Counted from the first letter of the stretch, positions 15,355 through 24,846 are shown. The stretch is 64,000 bases of DNA from JAFDWI01 sp963764215 (GCA_963764215.1 CAVXRS010000005.1:248001-312000); one strand, 5' to 3'. A program made the numbers and translations. The notes: generated by a model not told the origin, from the sequence alone.

Positions 15355-17730
15355 TCAATCCTCGTGGGAGGTCGAGCGCAGCAGGAGTCCGGTCGCCAAT
15401 TCGATCGCACCGGCCTTGTCGAGAGGTTCGTTCCCGTTGCCGCACTTGGGTGATTGCACGCAGCTCGGGCACCCTGCCGCGCACGGGCAGGAGGCGAGCA
15501 TCTCGAGGGTCGTCGCGAGGTGTTCCTCGGCGGCGATGAAACCCAGTTCCGCGATGCCCGCACCACCGGCGTAGCCGTCGTAGATGACGATCGTGGGCGC
15601 TCCCGTGTCGGGATGCAACGCCATCGACAGGCCGCCGACGTCCCACCGGTCGCAGATCGCAAACAGTGGCAGCATCGCGATCGTGGCGTGTTCGAGCGCG
15701 TGCAGGGCACCCGCGAGCCGTTCGGGCCCGAGCCGGCCGACCGCGGCGAGTCGGGCCGGTACGACGTAGGTGATCGCCCGGGTGACCAGCGACTCGGGCG
15801 GCAGCGAGAGGGCCACCCGGTCGACGACGGCGCCGGTGGACACATCGATGCGGGTGTAGCCGGTGACGGTGGTGCGGACGGCGACCGCGCCCACCGAGAC
15901 GACGGTGCGACCGACCAGCTTCTGGTCGTCGGTACCGAGGAACTCGACCTCGGTGGTCGAGTCGGCGCGGGTGGTCGTCGAACCGTCGTCGTGCTCGACG
16001 GTCGCGGTACCGCCCGCCAGGTCCAGCTCGACCACCCGGTACGGTTCGGTCCGGTGCAGGTAGCTCGCACCCGGGTACAGGGTGCTGGTCGCCCGCGCCG
16101 CGTCGACGGTCCCGATCAGCACGCCTGCGGAGTCGACGATGCGTACCTCGCGACCGGATCCTGAACGGAGCGGGATCCGTCCCGCCGGGTGCCCGTGACC
16201 GGCGTACACCGCGCGGCGATCCTCGGGTGGTCCGGGTCCGTCCAGCCGTTGAACGCGGAGCTGGTCCGCGAGTACGCCGCGGCGGATCCCGTCGGCCAGG
16301 TCATCGCCCCAGAAGCGTTCGTCGGCGGCGACCAGCGGCGACTCGGACGCCGCGCAGCACAGCTGCGGATCCAGCACATTGGGGTTCGACGGATTCACCA
16401 CCACCGGTTCGGGCGGTCGGACGATGAGCTCGTCGGGATGGTTGGCAAGGTACTGGTCGAGTTGATCGGCGCCCGCGACGAGCACGGCCAACGATGGGTC
16501 GGTTCCCCGGCCCACCCGTCCGATCTGTTGGCGGAACGACGACACGGTGCCCGGAAAGCCGTGGACCACGCACACGTCGAGACCGCCGATGTCGATCCCG
16601 AGTTCCAGCGCGTTGGTCGCGACCACCCCGCGCAGGGAACCGGACGCGAGGTCGGCTTCGATCTGGCGTCGCTCTGCCGCGAGGAAGCCGGCCCGGTAGG
16701 CCTGGACCTTCGCCGCCGTCGGGGCATCGAGGCGGTGTCGGATCGCGTCGGTGAGCGTCTCGGTCACCCGTCGGCTGCGGGTGAACACGATCGTGCGGTG
16801 ACCCGCGGCGATGAGGGTGGCGGCGGTGGTCGCGGTGACGCGGTGACCCGAGAGGCGCCGTCCCCTTTCGGGGTCGAGCATCGGTGGGTTGACCTGGACC
16901 ACCAGGCGTTCTCCGCGGGGCGAGCCGTCCTGGTCGACGACCTCGATGGATTCCAGGCCGGTCAGTGAACGGGCCAGGACGGCGGGGTCACCGACGGTCG
17001 CCGAGGCGAGGATGAACGTGGGTTCGCCGCCGTAGGCCGCGCACATCCGGCGCAGCCGCCGGAGCACGTGGGCGACGTGGCCACCGAAGATCCCTCGCAG
17101 GGTGTGCGCTTCGTCGACCACGACGTAGCGCAGGCGGCGGAGGAACGTCGACCACTGTCCGTGCCGGGGAAGGATGCCCACGTGCAACATGTCGGGGTTG
17201 GAGAACACGACGTTCGCATGGGCGCGCACCCAGGAGCGCTCGGTGTCCGAGGCGTCCCCGTCGTACGCCCCGACGGTCACCCCGGGCAGTCCCAGCGCGT
17301 CGAGATGTCGCAGTTGGTCGTGGCCGAGCGCCTTGGTGGGATGGAGCAGCAGCGCAGTTGCCGGCCTGGGTCCGGTGAGCGCCTGACCGATCGCCGCCTG
17401 GGCGACCAGCGACTTGCCCGATGCGGTGCCGGTGGACAGGATCACCGAGTTGCCCGCCAGGACCTGTTCGAGCGCGCGTTGCTGGTGCGACCAGAGCCGG
17501 TCGGTCCCGAGGCGGTCCCACACCTCGTCGTCCAGGCCGACTCGGCCCGCGTGGTGGGCGGGACGGGCCGCGATCAGGTGTCGGTGCACCAGGGCCCCGC
17601 CCGGCGCGTCGGCGTGAACCTCGGAACCGATGAGGTCCACCAGTCCCGCTTCGAGCCGGTCGAGGAGGTCGCCGAAGCGGCCGGTGGCAGATTCGTGGGG
17701 CACGCGCGTTCTCCGGGGGTCCGTCGGCAC
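15355..17730 (-). CDS. DEAH-box helicase with C-terminal zinc-binding DUF1998 domain (MrfA-like)
   Basis: 791 residues. The two RecA-like domains show Walker A STGTASGKS near residue 85, VVDEAHTLRG, LASATVGDP, and the C-terminal QQIGRVGRG. Near the end the cluster CPCAAGCPSCVQSPKCGNGN supplies four cysteines, the signature of DUF1998 (MZB). This is the layout of Bacillus MrfA/YprA, a helicase acting in repair of mitomycin-type DNA lesions; the role here is inferred by similarity. The GTG start at 17730 is preceded by TACTGT. GTG 17703 is an alternative. The gene diverges from the STAS gene through overlapping -10 boxes. Confidence 0.88.
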   Translation of the reverse strand: MPTDPRRTRVPHESATGRFGDLLDRLEAGLVDLIGSEVHADAPGGALVHRHLIAARPAHHAGRVGLDDEVWDRLGTDRLWSHQQRALEQVLAGNSVILSTGTASGKSLVAQAAIGQALTGPRPATALLLHPTKALGHDQLRHLDALGLPGVTVGAYDGDASDTERSWVRAHANVVFSNPDMLHVGILPRHGQWSTFLRRLRYVVVDEAHTLRGIFGGHVAHVLRRLRRMCAAYGGEPTFILASATVGDPAVLARSLTGLESIEVVDQDGSPRGERLVVQVNPPMLDPERGRRLSGHRVTATTAATLIAAGHRTIVFTRSRRVTETLTDAIRHRLDAPTAAKVQAYRAGFLAAERRQIEADLASGSLRGVVATNALELGIDIGGLDVCVVHGFPGTVSSFRQQIGRVGRGTDPSLAVLVAGADQLDQYLANHPDELIVRPPEPVVVNPSNPNVLDPQLCCAASESPLVAADERFWGDDLADGIRRGVLADQLRVQRLDGPGPPEDRRAVYAGHGHPAGRIPLRSGSGREVRIVDSAGVLIGTVDAARATSTLYPGASYLHRTEPYRVVELDLAGGTATVEHDDGSTTTRADSTTEVEFLGTDDQKLVGRTVVSVGAVAVRTTVTGYTRIDVSTGAVVDRVALSLPPESLVTRAITYVVPARLAAVGRLGPERLAGALHALEHATIAMLPLFAICDRWDVGGLSMALHPDTGAPTIVIYDGYAGGAGIAELGFIAAEEHLATTLEMLASCPCAAGCPSCVQSPKCGNGNEPLDKAGAIELATGLLLRSTSHED

Positions 17731-17740
17731 GGATTCCCAG

Positions 17741-17752
17741 CACAGTAAACTG
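17741..17752. promoter_or_regulatory. Overlapping divergent -10 boxes
   Basis: The sequence CACAGTAAACTG carries TAAACT on the plus strand (17746-17751, 35 nt before the STAS start) and TACTGT on the minus strand (complement of 17742-17747, ahead of the helicase GTG at 17730). The two hexamers share bases, so RNA polymerase can engage only one direction at a time. Confidence 0.4.
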
Positions 17753-17785
17753 CCCGCGGGTTTCCAGCGCTTTCGGAGCACCACG

Positions 17786-18121
17786 ATGGATCTGACGCTC
17801 ACCAACACCGAGGTCGATGGCCGCACGGTCCTTGCCGTGGGAGGCGAGGTCGACCTCGCAACCGCGCCACAGCTCCGGCGCCGGCTCATCGAGTTGGTCA
17901 ACGGCGGCTGTCGAGATCTGGTCGTGGATCTGTCCAAGGTCGGGTTCATCGACTCGACCGGTCTGGGCGTGCTCGTCGGGGCGAGGCGACGGATCAAGGA
18001 GGCCGAGGGTGATCTGGTGCTGGTGGTCCCGCAGGACACGATCCGTGCCCTTTTCAGGGTCACCGGATTGACCGAGATCTTCACGATCGTCGATTCCGCA
18101 CCGCGACCCGGGGGGCGCTGA
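17786..18121 (+). CDS. STAS-domain anti-sigma factor antagonist
   Basis: 111 residues of the SpoIIAA/RsbV family. The core AVGGEVDLATAPQLRRRL is followed by VVDLSKVGFIDSTGLGVLVG, in which the Ser of DSTGLG (near residue 60) is the usual phosphorylation site. Dephosphorylated antagonist binds the anti-sigma kinase and frees a sigma factor. The partner kinase gene begins 6 bp after the stop, so the pair is an operon. ATG 17786 follows a weak CGGAGCA ribosome site. Confidence 0.9.
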   Translation: MDLTLTNTEVDGRTVLAVGGEVDLATAPQLRRRLIELVNGGCRDLVVDLSKVGFIDSTGLGVLVGARRRIKEAEGDLVLVVPQDTIRALFRVTGLTEIFTIVDSAPRPGGR

Positions 18122-18127
18122 GCGACC

Positions 18128-18635
18128 GTGCACGACGATCCTGGCGCGATCATCGAACTCGACCTGCCATCCGATTCGAAGTACCTCGGTCTCGTGCGCA
18201 ACGTCGTCGCCGCGGCGGCGGCGGTCGCGCCGACACTGTCCGACCGCGCGGATCGGCGATCTGAAGCTCGTCGTCACCGAGCTGATCACCAACGCGATGG
18301 AGGCGAATTGGCGGATGGTCGGCGACTCCGAGGAGACCGTGACCGATTCGCGCGACCGCTCGGCCCTGGCCGCAGCCGCGGCTCGGGTGCGATTGCACTG
18401 TCTCGTCCGCGATACCGAGATCGAGGTGACGGTCTCCGACTCCGGAGCGGGTTTCGACGCCGCGAACGAGCCGCATCCGCCGGTCGAGGACCCCGAGCGG
18501 CTCGAATTCGAACGGGGTCTGGGGCTGCCGCTGATCCAGTATCTGGCAGACGAGGTCGACTATGCCAGCAGCGGCGAGGGTACCCGCGCCACGGTGTTGC
18601 TGCGGGACCCGCTCGGCCGGTCCGCCTTGGGCTGA
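18128..18635 (+). pseudogene. RsbW/SpoIIAB-like anti-sigma kinase, frameshifted
   Basis: The frame from GTG 18128 reads an expected kinase N-terminus (SDSKYLGLVRNVVAAAA), then fails after 18250. One base further on the frame gives IGDLKLVVTELITNAMEAN, the N-box of the HATPase_c fold, then VSDSGAGFD (G1) and RGLGLPLIQYLAD (G2), ending at 18635. One extra base in GCGCGGATC restores the whole protein, about 168 residues. It would be the partner of the STAS protein upstream. Either the switch is broken in this strain or this is an assembly indel. Confidence 0.8.
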
Positions 18636-18710
18636 GTTCCCCCCGAGCGCGCCGCACCCCGGGGAAGTTCGAACGCCTCGCCGGGCCCGATCTCGGATCG
18701 GCTCGGCATC

Positions 18711-18716
18711 TAAGGT
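18711..18716 (+). promoter_or_regulatory. -10 box TAAGGT upstream of nhaA
   Basis: TAAGGT matches the -10 boxes of other genes in the window. Transcription would begin near 18723, giving nhaA a leader of about 50 nt. An in-frame GTG at 18720 would fall at or before that start, which supports ATG 18777 as the true translation start. Confidence 0.4.
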
Positions 18717-18776
18717 GAGGTGCGGTGTGCCGGGAAGCCTGGTCGGCGTGACCCTGCCGCGATCAGAGAGCCCGCG

Positions 18777-20042
18777 ATGAGCGACCCGAACTCCGACAAC
18801 GATCTCTCTCGCTCCCGTGTCGCGGTCAGGCGGATGCTGGTCAACCCGTTCGTGCGTTTCCTGGAGATCGAGGCGTCGTCGGGCATCGTGCTCGCCATGG
18901 CGACCGTCGCGGCACTCCTCTGGGTCAACCTCGGTTCGTTGCACTCCTATGAGGCGGTCTGGGAGTGGGGTCCCGACCTGACCGGCTTCGGTCGGTTGGG
19001 ACACCTCGATCTGCGGCACTTCGTGGACGACGGGCTGATGGCGGTCTTCTTCTTCGTCGTCGGGCTCGAGATCAAACGGGAATGGACGGAGGGGGCGCTG
19101 CGTGACCGTCAGTTCGCGCGGCTGCCCATCGTCGCCGCGGTCGGGGGCATGGTGGTGCCCGCGTTGCTCTACACGGCCTTCGCCATGGGGACCCCGGCCG
19201 GTCACGGCTGGGGGATTCCCATGGCCACCGACATCGCGTTCGTCGTGGGCGTGATGGCCCTGCTCGGCGACCGGGTGTCCCAGCAGGTCAAGGTGTTCCT
19301 GTTGACCCTGGCAATAGTCGACGACCTCGGCGCGATCATCGTGATCGCCTTGTTCTACTCCGACGGGCTCGAGTGGGGCTGGGTGGGACTCGCGGCGCTG
19401 GGCGTTGTCATCGTGCTCGTCGTCCGCCGCATCGGGGTGAACTTCGTGTGGGTGTACGCCGTCATCGGGCTGGCGGTCTGGTACGCCACGTGGCAGTCGG
19501 GGATCCACGCCACGATCGCCGGGGTGACGCTCGCCTTGGTGACCCCGATGCAGGCCGGTCCCGACGACGAGCGGTGGGCGCCGGTGGACTACCTGCTCGA
19601 TCGGCTGCACCCCTGGACCAGCTACCTGGTCGTGCCCGTGTTCGCGCTGGCCAACGCTGGGGTGGTGCTCGGTGGCGGCATGAACGGGGATGGGCTTCGG
19701 GTCGCGCTCGGAATCGTGGTGGGGCTCGTGGTCGGCAAGACCCTGGGCGTGGTCGGCGTGTCGTGGCTGGCGGTCCGGGCGCGTCTTGCCCGGTTGCCCC
19801 GCGGGCTGTCGTGGGCCACGCTCACCGGTGCCGGCATGCTCGCCGGCATCGGGTTCACGATGTCGCTGTTCATGACCGAGCTGGCCTTCACGAAAGGACC
19901 GGTCGTCGAACTCGCCACCGATGCCAAGCGCGGGATTCTCGGCGGTTCGCTGATCGCCGCGTGTGGTGGCGCGCTGGTCTTCACGTTGCTGGGGAGAGGG
20001 CGCCGGGCCGAAGAACCGATCCCGGTGTCTCAGGCGGACTGA
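18777..20042 (+). CDS. nhaA: Na+/H+ antiporter NhaA
   Basis: 421 residues with eleven or twelve hydrophobic segments. The two functional elements of NhaA are present: ATDIAFVVGV (Asp of the TM4 crossing) and LAIVDDLGAI, the adjacent Asp pair that binds Na+/Li+ and protons. GLEIKREWTEG near residue 92 and GAGMLAGIGFTMSLF near the end are also conserved. It exchanges cytoplasmic Na+ for protons and helps pH and salt homeostasis. The stop lies 19 bp from that of the convergent acyl-CoA dehydrogenase. Confidence 0.95.
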   Translation: MSDPNSDNDLSRSRVAVRRMLVNPFVRFLEIEASSGIVLAMATVAALLWVNLGSLHSYEAVWEWGPDLTGFGRLGHLDLRHFVDDGLMAVFFFVVGLEIKREWTEGALRDRQFARLPIVAAVGGMVVPALLYTAFAMGTPAGHGWGIPMATDIAFVVGVMALLGDRVSQQVKVFLLTLAIVDDLGAIIVIALFYSDGLEWGWVGLAALGVVIVLVVRRIGVNFVWVYAVIGLAVWYATWQSGIHATIAGVTLALVTPMQAGPDDERWAPVDYLLDRLHPWTSYLVVPVFALANAGVVLGGGMNGDGLRVALGIVVGLVVGKTLGVVGVSWLAVRARLARLPRGLSWATLTGAGMLAGIGFTMSLFMTELAFTKGPVVELATDAKRGILGGSLIAACGGALVFTLLGRGRRAEEPIPVSQAD

Positions 20043-20061
20043 TCCGTCATCCGGTACGGGC

Positions 20062-21267
20062 TCAGCGGTAGCCGGCCAACTCCCGGCGGGCGATCGACCG
20101 CTTGTGGACCTCGTCGGGCCCGTCGGCGAGCCGGAGGCTGCGCAGCCCGGCGTACATCTGCGCGAGGGGCACATCGTCGGACACGCCCATCGCCCCGAAC
20201 GCCTGGATCGCCCGATCGACCACCGCGATGGCGACGTTCGGGGCGACCACCTTGATGGCCGCGATCTCGGTCGCGGCCCCCTGGTTGCCCACCGTGTCCA
20301 TCAACCAGGCGGCTTTCAGGGTCAGCAGCCGGGCCTGTTCGATCTCGAGCCGACTGGCGGCGATCCACTCGCGGATCACCCCCTGGTCGGCCAGGGGTTT
20401 GCCGAACGCGACGCGGCTCGTCACCCGTTCACACATGAGCGCGAGGGCACGTTCGGCGGCGCCGATGCACCGCATGCAGTGGTGGATCCGGCCCGGACCG
20501 AGGCGAGCCTGGGCGATCGCGAACCCGCCGCCCTCTTCGCCCAGCACGTTGGTCGCCGGCACCCGCACGTCGGTGAAGGTCATCTCACAGTGGCCTTCGC
20601 GGTCCTGGTAGCCGAACACCGGAATGGCGCGGAGCACCTCGACGCCCGGGGTGTCCATCGGCACCAGCACCATGGACTGTTGGAGGTGCCGGGACGCCTC
20701 CGGGTCGGTCTTGCCCATCACGATGAGGATCTCGCAGCGGTGGCTCGCGGCGCCGGAGATGAACCACTTGCGGCCGTTGATCACGTAGTCGTCGCCGTCG
20801 CGGCGGATGGAACATTCGATGTTCGTGGCGTCCGATGAGGCGACGGCGGGTTCGGTCATCGCGAACGCCGAACGGATCTCACCGGCGAGCAGCGGTTGCA
20901 ACCAGCGCTCCTGTTGCTCGGTGGTGCCGAACATGGTGAGGATCTCCATGTTGCCGGTGTCCGGGGCCGAGCAGTTGCAGGCCTCCGATCCGAGGGGGGA
21001 CGATCCCATGATCTCGGCCAGCGGCGCGTAGTCGAGGTTCGAGAGTCCTTCGTTCCATTCGGTGGTGTGGGGCAGGAAGAGGTTCCACAGTCCCCGGCTG
21101 TGCGCCTCGGCCTTGAGGTCCTCGATGACCGGGGGATGGAAGTGCGGATCGCCCGAGGCGCGCATCTGTTCGAGGTAGACGTCTTCGGCGGGTCGAACCC
21201 GCTCGTCCATGAAGGTGGTGAGCGTCTCGGCAAGTGCGGCACTGCGAGGTGACGGGGCGAAATCCAT
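20062..21267 (-). CDS. Acyl-CoA dehydrogenase (ACAD10/11-like)
   Basis: 401 residues with the standard ACAD fold: the FAD and substrate loop AMTEPAVASSDATN near 137-150, INGRKWFISGA, and a C-terminal helical domain with ERVTSRVAFGKPLAD. The C-terminus LRLADGPDEVHKRSIARREL is typical of the long-chain ACAD10/11 and ACDH-like group, where DGPDEVH is diagnostic. It introduces a trans-2 double bond into an acyl-CoA, passing electrons to ETF. The start is ATG 21267; an in-frame ATG at 21321 would run across the topA promoter. It stands alone on its strand. Confidence 0.93.
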   Translation of the reverse strand: MDFAPSPRSAALAETLTTFMDERVRPAEDVYLEQMRASGDPHFHPPVIEDLKAEAHSRGLWNLFLPHTTEWNEGLSNLDYAPLAEIMGSSPLGSEACNCSAPDTGNMEILTMFGTTEQQERWLQPLLAGEIRSAFAMTEPAVASSDATNIECSIRRDGDDYVINGRKWFISGAASHRCEILIVMGKTDPEASRHLQQSMVLVPMDTPGVEVLRAIPVFGYQDREGHCEMTFTDVRVPATNVLGEEGGGFAIAQARLGPGRIHHCMRCIGAAERALALMCERVTSRVAFGKPLADQGVIREWIAASRLEIEQARLLTLKAAWLMDTVGNQGAATEIAAIKVVAPNVAIAVVDRAIQAFGAMGVSDDVPLAQMYAGLRSLRLADGPDEVHKRSIARRELAGYR

Positions 21268-21311
21268 GGGGCGAACCGTAGCGGTCGGGTGTGCCCGGTG
21301 CGGCCGGGTAG

Positions 21312-21343
21312 TTGACAACACCGGTGTTCGTTGCCTTACCTAT
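21312..21343 (+). promoter_or_regulatory. Promoter of topA
   Basis: A consensus -35 TTGACA at 21312-21317 is followed 19 bp later by TACCTA (21337-21342). Transcription would start at about the GTG 21350, so topA is probably leaderless. This is the best -35 element seen in the window. Confidence 0.5.
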
Positions 21344-21349
21344 GCAACC

Positions 21350-24007
21350 GTGTCCAAGCCACTCGTCATCGTCGAATCGCCCGCGAAGGCGCGCACCATC
21401 GCGGGTTTCCTCGGTGACGACTTCGAGGTGCTGTCCTCGGTCGGACACGTGCGTGACCTGGCTGCCAAGGGTCTGAACGTCGACATCGACAACGGGTTCA
21501 AGCCCACCTACGAGGTCTATGCCGGCAAGCGGGACGTGATCCGCGAGCTCAAGGCCGCACTGGCCGAGGCGGACGAGTTGTATCTCGCGACCGATGAAGA
21601 CCGCGAAGGCGAGGCGATCTCGTGGCATCTGCTGGAGGTCCTCAAACCGAAGGTCCCGGTCAAGCGCATGGTCTTCCACGAGATCACCCGCGGCGCCATC
21701 GAGGAGGCGGTGGAGAACTGGCGGGACATCGACTACGGGCTCGTGGACGCCCAGGAGGCCCGCCGCATCGTCGACCGGCTCTTCGGCTATCCGGTCTCCG
21801 AGGTGATGTGGCGCAAGGTCGCCACGGGCCTGTCCGCGGGACGGGTCCAGAGTCCGGCGGTCCGGCTCGTGGTCGAGCGGGAGCGGGCCCGGATGGCGTT
21901 CGTCGCGGCCGACTACTGGGACCTGGACGCGCACTTCGCCACCGACGAACCGTTCACCGCGTCGCTCCAGTCGGTCGACGAGCGACGCGTCGCCACGGGC
22001 AAGGACTTCGACGCGACCGGCGCGGTGACCGCCGACGGGGTGCAGGTGCTGGACGAGGCCGGGGCCGATCGGTTGGCCGCGGCGTTGGGCGCGGCGACCA
22101 CGACCTGGACGGTCGACTCGGTCACCTCCAAGCCGTTCACCTCGAAGCCCAAGGCCCCGTTCATGACCTCGACCCTGCAACAGGAGGGTGGCCGCAAGTT
22201 GCGCCTGAGCGCCGCACAGGTCATGCGGGTGGCCCAGGGACTCTACGAGCGCGGGTTCATCACCTACATGCGGACCGACTCGACGAATCTGTCCGCCACG
22301 GCCCTGCAGGCCGCGCGGGCCCAGGTTCGTGAGCTGTACGGCGCCGACTACCTGCCCGACTCGCCCCGGGTGTACGCGCGCAAGGTCAAGAACGCCCAGG
22401 AGGCCCATGAGGCGATCCGCCCGGCGGGGGACCGGTTCCGCACGCCCCGGGACGTGGCCGGTGAGCTCCACGGCCAGGACCTGGCGCTCTACGAGCTGAT
22501 CTGGAAGCGCACGGTGGCGTCGCAGATGGCCGATGCGAGAGGGCAGAGCGTGTCGGTGCGCATCGGCGCGACGACCGCGGACGGCGGGCCGCGGGCGACC
22601 TTCGGGGCGTCGGGCCGCACGATCACCTTTCCCGGCTACATGCGGGCCTACGTCGAGGGGTCCGACGACCCGGATGCCGCCCTGGACGACCGGGAGACGA
22701 TCCTGCCGCCCCTCACCGAAGGCCAGACGCTCGTGCAGCCCGAGCTGGAGGCCAAGGGCCACACCACCTCACCGCCTGCCCGATTCACCGAGGCGTCGTT
22801 GGTGAAGCGGCTCGAGGAGCTCGGCATCGGGCGACCCTCGACGTACGCGTCGATCATGCAGACGATCCAGGACCGCGGGTACGTGTGGAAGAAGGGTTCG
22901 GCGCTGGTCCCCACCTGGACCGCGTTCGCCGTGGTCAACGTGCTCGAGAGCCATTTCGGTGATCTGGCCGACTACACGTTCACCGCCCGGATGGAAAGTG
23001 ACCTGGACGAGATCGCTGCCGGGCATCGCGAGCGCGAACAGTGGCTGCGCGCCTTCTGGTTCGGCAACGGCACGACCGGGTTGGCCGAGCTCGTCGCCAC
23101 CGCACCCGAGGGGATCGACGCCGCCGCGGTGAACACGATCCCCATCGGGGTCGACGAGAGCGGGGTCCCGGTCGTGGTCAAACCGGGCAAGTTCGGCCCG
23201 TACGTCAAACGGGGCGAGGACACCGCGTCGGTGCCCGACGATCTGCCCCCCGACGAGATGACCCTCGAACGGGCCCTCGAGCTGCTCGCCGCACCGAGCG
23301 GCGACCGGGAGGTCGGCGTCGACCCGGAGACCGGCCTGGTCATCTTCGCCAAGGCGGGCCGCTACGGGCCGTACGTGCAGCTCGGGGAGATGCCCGACCG
23401 CGACGACAAGAAGGCCCCGAAGCCCCGGACCGCGTCGTTGTTCTCCTCGATGGACCCGGCGACGGTGACCCTCGAGGAGGCGTTGCGCCTGCTGAGTCTG
23501 CCGCGGGTGGTGGGCGTGGATCCCGCCGACGAGGAGCAGACACCGATCACCGCGCAGAACGGCCGGTACGGCCCGTATCTGAAGAAGGGCACCGACAGCC
23601 GCAGCCTGGAGACCGAGGAGCAGCTTTTCACCGTCACCCTCGACGAGGCGCTGGCACTGTTCGCCCAACCGAAACGACGCCGGGGCCAGGCCGCGGCGAG
23701 CGCGCCGCTGCGCGAGGTCGGCACCGACCCGGTGAGCGGTCAGCCGGTCGTGCTCAAGGACGGTCGATTCGGCCCGTACGTGACCGACGGCGACACGAAC
23801 GCGTCGTTGCGGAAGGGCGATCGCCCCGAGGAGATCACCATCGAGCGGGCCGCGGAGCTCTTGGCGATCCGCCGGGAGAAGGGGCCGGCGAAGAAGAAGC
23901 GGGGTGCCAAGAAGACCGCGGCGAAGAAGAAACCGGCCAAGAAGAAGGCCGCGGCGAAGAAGACCTCGGCGAAGAAGAAGCCTGCCAAGAAGAAACCGCC
24001 GAGCTGA
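21350..24007 (+). CDS. topA: DNA topoisomerase I (type IA)
   Basis: 885 residues. The Toprim domain opens KPLVIVESPAKARTI with the acidic DEDREGE motif near residue 83. The active-site Tyr is in GFITYMRTDSTNLS near 309. The C-terminal half has four topoisomerase C-terminal repeats, each marked by FGPYV or YGPYL followed by an acidic stretch (near residues 613, 671, 742 and 807). It ends in a Lys/Ala-rich tail of about 40 residues, typical of actinobacterial TopA and thought to aid DNA binding. It relaxes negative supercoils. Start is GTG 21350, adjacent to its promoter. Confidence 0.97.
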   Translation: MSKPLVIVESPAKARTIAGFLGDDFEVLSSVGHVRDLAAKGLNVDIDNGFKPTYEVYAGKRDVIRELKAALAEADELYLATDEDREGEAISWHLLEVLKPKVPVKRMVFHEITRGAIEEAVENWRDIDYGLVDAQEARRIVDRLFGYPVSEVMWRKVATGLSAGRVQSPAVRLVVERERARMAFVAADYWDLDAHFATDEPFTASLQSVDERRVATGKDFDATGAVTADGVQVLDEAGADRLAAALGAATTTWTVDSVTSKPFTSKPKAPFMTSTLQQEGGRKLRLSAAQVMRVAQGLYERGFITYMRTDSTNLSATALQAARAQVRELYGADYLPDSPRVYARKVKNAQEAHEAIRPAGDRFRTPRDVAGELHGQDLALYELIWKRTVASQMADARGQSVSVRIGATTADGGPRATFGASGRTITFPGYMRAYVEGSDDPDAALDDRETILPPLTEGQTLVQPELEAKGHTTSPPARFTEASLVKRLEELGIGRPSTYASIMQTIQDRGYVWKKGSALVPTWTAFAVVNVLESHFGDLADYTFTARMESDLDEIAAGHREREQWLRAFWFGNGTTGLAELVATAPEGIDAAAVNTIPIGVDESGVPVVVKPGKFGPYVKRGEDTASVPDDLPPDEMTLERALELLAAPSGDREVGVDPETGLVIFAKAGRYGPYVQLGEMPDRDDKKAPKPRTASLFSSMDPATVTLEEALRLLSLPRVVGVDPADEEQTPITAQNGRYGPYLKKGTDSRSLETEEQLFTVTLDEALALFAQPKRRRGQAAASAPLREVGTDPVSGQPVVLKDGRFGPYVTDGDTNASLRKGDRPEEITIERAAELLAIRREKGPAKKKRGAKKTAAKKKPAKKKAAAKKTSAKKKPAKKKPPS

Positions 24008-24063
24008 CCAGCCCGACCGGCGCGTGGGGGCCGACTGTGCGCGCGGGGCAGGGGTCGCGCCGT

Positions 24064-24069
24064 TAGCTT
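24064..24069 (+). promoter_or_regulatory. -10 box TAGCTT upstream of tmk
   Basis: TAGCTT stands 8 nt before GTG 24078, the leaderless spacing found elsewhere in the window, and supports that start for thymidylate kinase. Confidence 0.4.
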
Positions 24070-24077
24070 GGTCGATC

Positions 24078-24710
24078 GTGCCCACCGACCCAGGCGTCGA
24101 ACATCCCGCGCGCGGTCGACTGATCGTGTTCGAGGGGGGCGAGGCGTCGGGCAAGTCCACCCAGGCGGCCCGGCTGGCCGAGGCCTTCGGGGCCGTTCTC
24201 ACCAGGGAACCGGGTGGCACCGCGCTCGGCGAACGGCTCCGCGACCTGCTGCTCGACGCCGCCACGGGCGAGCTCGACCCCCGCACCGAATTGCTGCTGA
24301 TGGCCGCGGCGCGCGCCGAGCACGTCGCCCGGGTGATCCGGCCGGCTCTCGATGCGGGTCGGGACGTGGTCTGCGACCGCTACTCGGCGTCGTCGGTGGC
24401 GTACCAGGCCTACGGCCGTGGGCTGGCGCCAGGAGAGGTCGCCCGGGTGTCCCGGTGGGCGACCGGCGGTCTGGAACCGGACCTGGTCGTGCTGTTGGAC
24501 CTGGATGCGACCACCCGGGCGGCACGACTCGGCGGCGACCATGACCGTCTGGAGGCCGCGGGGGAGACGTTCCACGAACGCGTCTCCCAGGCGTTCCGGG
24601 ATCTCGCGGCCGCCGAACCTGATCGCTGGGTCGTCCTCGACGGATCGCGGGGCATCGACGAGCTCGCCGACGAGATCGCCGCGACGGTCACCGAGCGTCT
24701 GGGGCGCTGA
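24078..24710 (+). CDS. tmk: Thymidylate kinase
   Basis: 210 residues. The P-loop is FEGGEASGKST near residues 17-27. The DR motif is VCDRYSASSVAYQ near 101, and LTREPGGT binds dTMP. Many bacterial enzymes have GxDGxGKST; here it is GGEASGKST. It phosphorylates dTMP to dTDP. GTG 24078 is chosen on the -10 box 8 nt upstream; the next gene on this strand, after a tRNA, is the DNA polymerase subunit holB, the usual neighbour of tmk. Confidence 0.95.
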   Translation: MPTDPGVEHPARGRLIVFEGGEASGKSTQAARLAEAFGAVLTREPGGTALGERLRDLLLDAATGELDPRTELLLMAAARAEHVARVIRPALDAGRDVVCDRYSASSVAYQAYGRGLAPGEVARVSRWATGGLEPDLVVLLDLDATTRAARLGGDHDRLEAAGETFHERVSQAFRDLAAAEPDRWVVLDGSRGIDELADEIAATVTERLGR

Positions 24711-24768
24711 GCGCGCTGGACAACGGGTGGACGGGCCCGTATCGGGTCGCACTAGCCTGCAGGCACGT

Positions 24769-24841
24769 GCCCGGGTAGCTCAGTCGGTAGAGCAATTCAC
24801 TCGTAATGAATAGGTCAGGAGTTCGATTCTCCTCCCGGGCT
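24769..24841 (+). tRNA. tRNA-Thr (anticodon CGT)
   Basis: A 73-nt cloverleaf. The acceptor stem is GCCCGGG (24769-24775) with CCCGGGC (24834-24840) and discriminator T. The D arm is GCTC AGTCGGTA GAGC; the anticodon stem ATTCA/TGAAT encloses CTCGTAA with anticodon CGT at 24802-24804, reading ACG; the T arm holds GTTCGATTC. No CCA is encoded. It lies between tmk and holB. Confidence 0.95.
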
Positions 24842-24846
24842 CTTCG

